Assembly: GCA_963715045.1 (NCBI GenBank)
Contig: CAVQRC010000004.1
Location: 62,001 to 126,000, forward strand
Direction of reading: 5' to 3'
Source of the DNA: CAVQRC01 sp963715045
Lineage (GTDB): Bacteria; Planctomycetota; Planctomycetia; Pirellulales; Lacipirellulaceae
Length of the DNA stretch: 64,000 nt
Positions 62,902-64,000 of the stretch are shown here, piece after piece. Under the pieces are notes generated by a model. It was not told where the DNA came from. It searched no databases and saw nothing but the letters and a program-made list of their open reading frames with translations. Position numbers and translations under genes: made by a program. How positions within the stretch are numbered: position 1 is the stretch's first letter; each line of letters starts with the position of its first letter.

Positions 62902-63165
62902 TCAGGGTTTGTTGATCAGTTCTTCCACCAGCTTGGCGACCAGGGCGGGATCATCCTGCTCGACGAGGTGCTCGATCCGAGAGGGCGGCAGGCCCAGTTT
63001 CTCCATCGCGGTCGTCACCCGCTTCCACTGCTTCTCACGGGCCTTGCCTTCGGCCAGATAGAGTTCGGTCACGAGTTCTTGAAGCTTCTGGAGCGAAATC
63101 GCGTCGCGATTCTTGTAGTAGTTGCGAATGATATTTTGCTGATACTTGGAAAAATCGCGGGCCAT
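62902..63165 (-). CDS. Small conserved hypothetical protein
   Basis: An ATG at 63165 gives the 87-residue protein MARDFSKYQQNIIRNYYKNR, then DAISLQKLQELVTELYLAEG and KVTTAMEKLGLPPSRI-like text (here KRVTTAMEKLGLPPSRIEH). It is all-helical in appearance, with no signal or membrane segment. It lies 80 nt upstream of thyA on the same strand. I recognise the general type from planctomycete genomes but no function is known. Confidence 0.6.
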   Translation of the reverse strand: MARDFSKYQQNIIRNYYKNRDAISLQKLQELVTELYLAEGKAREKQWKRVTTAMEKLGLPPSRIEHLVEQDDPALVAKLVEELINKP

Positions 63166-63407
63166 CAGGGCATCTCGGAAGTGAGTTTTTCGGGCGTGAA
63201 CGGGGGGTTCCTGCCTCCTGGCAGGTCGGCAAACGAACGCGTGAAGCGAGGGCCGTGGCGAGCGGGCGAGTCCCGTCCACGAGGGAGCGGATGCACTGGC
63301 CGGCTTGGACTTTTCCGCCACAAATGTGTCCTGTAGATTGAGGGAGCTGGCCGAAATCGGCAGCGGCTATTTTGAGACGTCCCCCTGGCCTTGCAAAGAC
63401 CATTACC

Positions 63408-63821
63408 ATGCCCATTGTGAAGTTCGTTCGCGAGAAGAAGGAAATCGAGGTTCCCCAAGGTGCGAATCTCCGGTCCGAGGCGATCAAGGCCGGGATCAAT
63501 CTGCACCAGGGCGTCAACGGCATTGGGGCGTCGGTGAATAAATTCCTGAATTGCCACGGTTTGGGCCAGTGCGGGACGTGCCGCGTCAACATTGTGCAAG
63601 GGGCCGAAAACTGCAGTCCGATGGGGATGCTGGAAAAGCTGCGCTTCAAGTGTCCCCTGCCGACACCCCTGACCCCGGGCGGCATCGACCCGCTTCCCTG
63701 TCTGGCGTTCGTCGGCCACGAAGAGACCATGCGATTGGCCTGTCAGACCAAGGTTCTCGGCGACATCGAGGTCGAGACAGGTCCTGAAGTCGACCTGTTC
63801 GGCGAGAATTTCTTCAGTTGA
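63408..63821 (+). CDS. [2Fe-2S] ferredoxin-like protein
   Basis: An ATG at 63408 gives MPIVKFVREKKEIEVPQGAN. The cluster motif is NCHGLGQCGTCRVNIVQG (C-x5-C-x2-C) with the fourth Cys in MRLACQTKVLGDIEVET. The 137-residue length is longer than plant-type ferredoxins because of an insert (FKCPLPTPLTPGGIDPLPCL) before the last Cys. It transfers electrons in the cytoplasm to a partner not identified here. It is divergent from the small hypothetical gene and precedes a P-II gene. Confidence 0.88.
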   Translation: MPIVKFVREKKEIEVPQGANLRSEAIKAGINLHQGVNGIGASVNKFLNCHGLGQCGTCRVNIVQGAENCSPMGMLEKLRFKCPLPTPLTPGGIDPLPCLAFVGHEETMRLACQTKVLGDIEVETGPEVDLFGENFFS

Positions 63822-63862
63822 TGCGGCAGGACCTCCCCGCCGGGCCCTCGTGAGGTGCCGCC

Positions 63863-64000
63863 GTGAAGCAGATCGTGGCCATCGTGAAACCCTTTCTGGT
63901 CGAAAAGATCCTCGAGTCGCTCCGTCGTGCGCCGATCGAAGCCATGTGCGTCCGCGAAGTCAAGGGCTTCAGCCGGCAGAAGAGCTATCTCGACCAATAC
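63863..64000 (+). CDS. P-II family nitrogen regulatory protein, 3' end outside window
   Basis: GTG 63863 starts a frame open to the window end: MKQIVAIVKPFLVEKILESL, then RRAPIEAMCVREVKGFSRQK and SYLDQY. The KPF-x-L, EVKGFxRQK and T-loop-start pattern is that of GlnB/GlnK-type signal proteins, which sense 2-oxoglutarate, ATP and ADP. The T-loop (with the uridylylated Tyr) is cut off by the edge, so modification cannot be judged. A nitrogen regulator would suit an organism that uses methylamine as a nitrogen source, but no direct link is shown. Confidence 0.75.
   Translation, partial: MKQIVAIVKPFLVEKILESLRRAPIEAMCVREVKGFSRQKSYLDQY

Overview
This window looks like a GC-rich chromosome segment from a planctomycete, probably of the Pirellulales type. 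The evidence is a DUF1549/DUF1553 plus DUF1501 gene pair, a DUF1559 pseudopilin, PEP-CTERM proteins (one with a dockerin repeat), several sulfatase/alkaline-phosphatase superfamily proteins, an FhcA-type C1 gene, and many short dispersed intergenic repeats. About twenty genes carry one or more 1-nt indels, mostly single-base insertions. I read these as probable sequence errors and annotate the genes across them.

Layout. 1-6 kb: partial DinB protein, fhcA, a four-helix-bundle gene between perfect inverted repeats, a TPR protein and an HDOD protein. 6.4-12.1 kb: a large membrane protein and the DUF1549/1553-DUF1501 pair. 12.5-20.9 kb: tRNA-Gly, then a same-strand cluster of sulfatase-TPR, phosphodiesterase-like, sulfotransferase, second phosphodiesterase-like, ribbon-helix-helix and three-TM membrane proteins. 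20.9-28.4 kb: a damaged AstE/AspA-like gene, thiD, a beta-propeller protein, an RraA-like protein, a sialidase-like protein and a truncated beta-lactamase joined to a second sialidase tail. 28.4-34.6 kb: a His/Cys-rich protein, a DUF1559 pseudopilin, two PEP-CTERM proteins, an OprP-like porin and a DUF2490 protein. 35-38 kb: cardiolipin synthase, a B3/4-domain protein and HicBA.

38.1-48.1 kb holds a complete candidate N-methylglutamate (NMG) methylamine pathway: mgsABC, gmaS and mgdABCD (soxBDAG-like). It would convert methylamine to gamma-glutamylmethylamide, then to NMG, then to glutamate plus a formaldehyde-level C1 unit. fhcA at the left edge belongs to the tetrahydromethanopterin C1 oxidation route, and glyA, folA and thyA handle folate C1 units, so the window has a C1-metabolism theme.

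48.2-64 kb: a Uma2 nuclease, an SDR, an endonuclease/phosphatase-fold protein, Nudix and VOC proteins, a metallopeptidase-like lipoprotein, glyA, a response regulator, an arylsulfatase with a clear terminator, the EF-P beta-lysylation set (epmB, efp, epmA), thyA-folA, a [2Fe-2S] protein and the start of a P-II gene.

The strongest non-gene signal is a roughly 70-bp dispersed element with at least seven clear copies and one weaker one. One copy lies in frame inside the porin gene, and one lies between mgsB and mgsC. Three other repeat classes also occur: long ATGACTAA inverted repeats, AT-rich arrays in inverted orientation about 10 kb apart, and GxxExxY-associated repeats.
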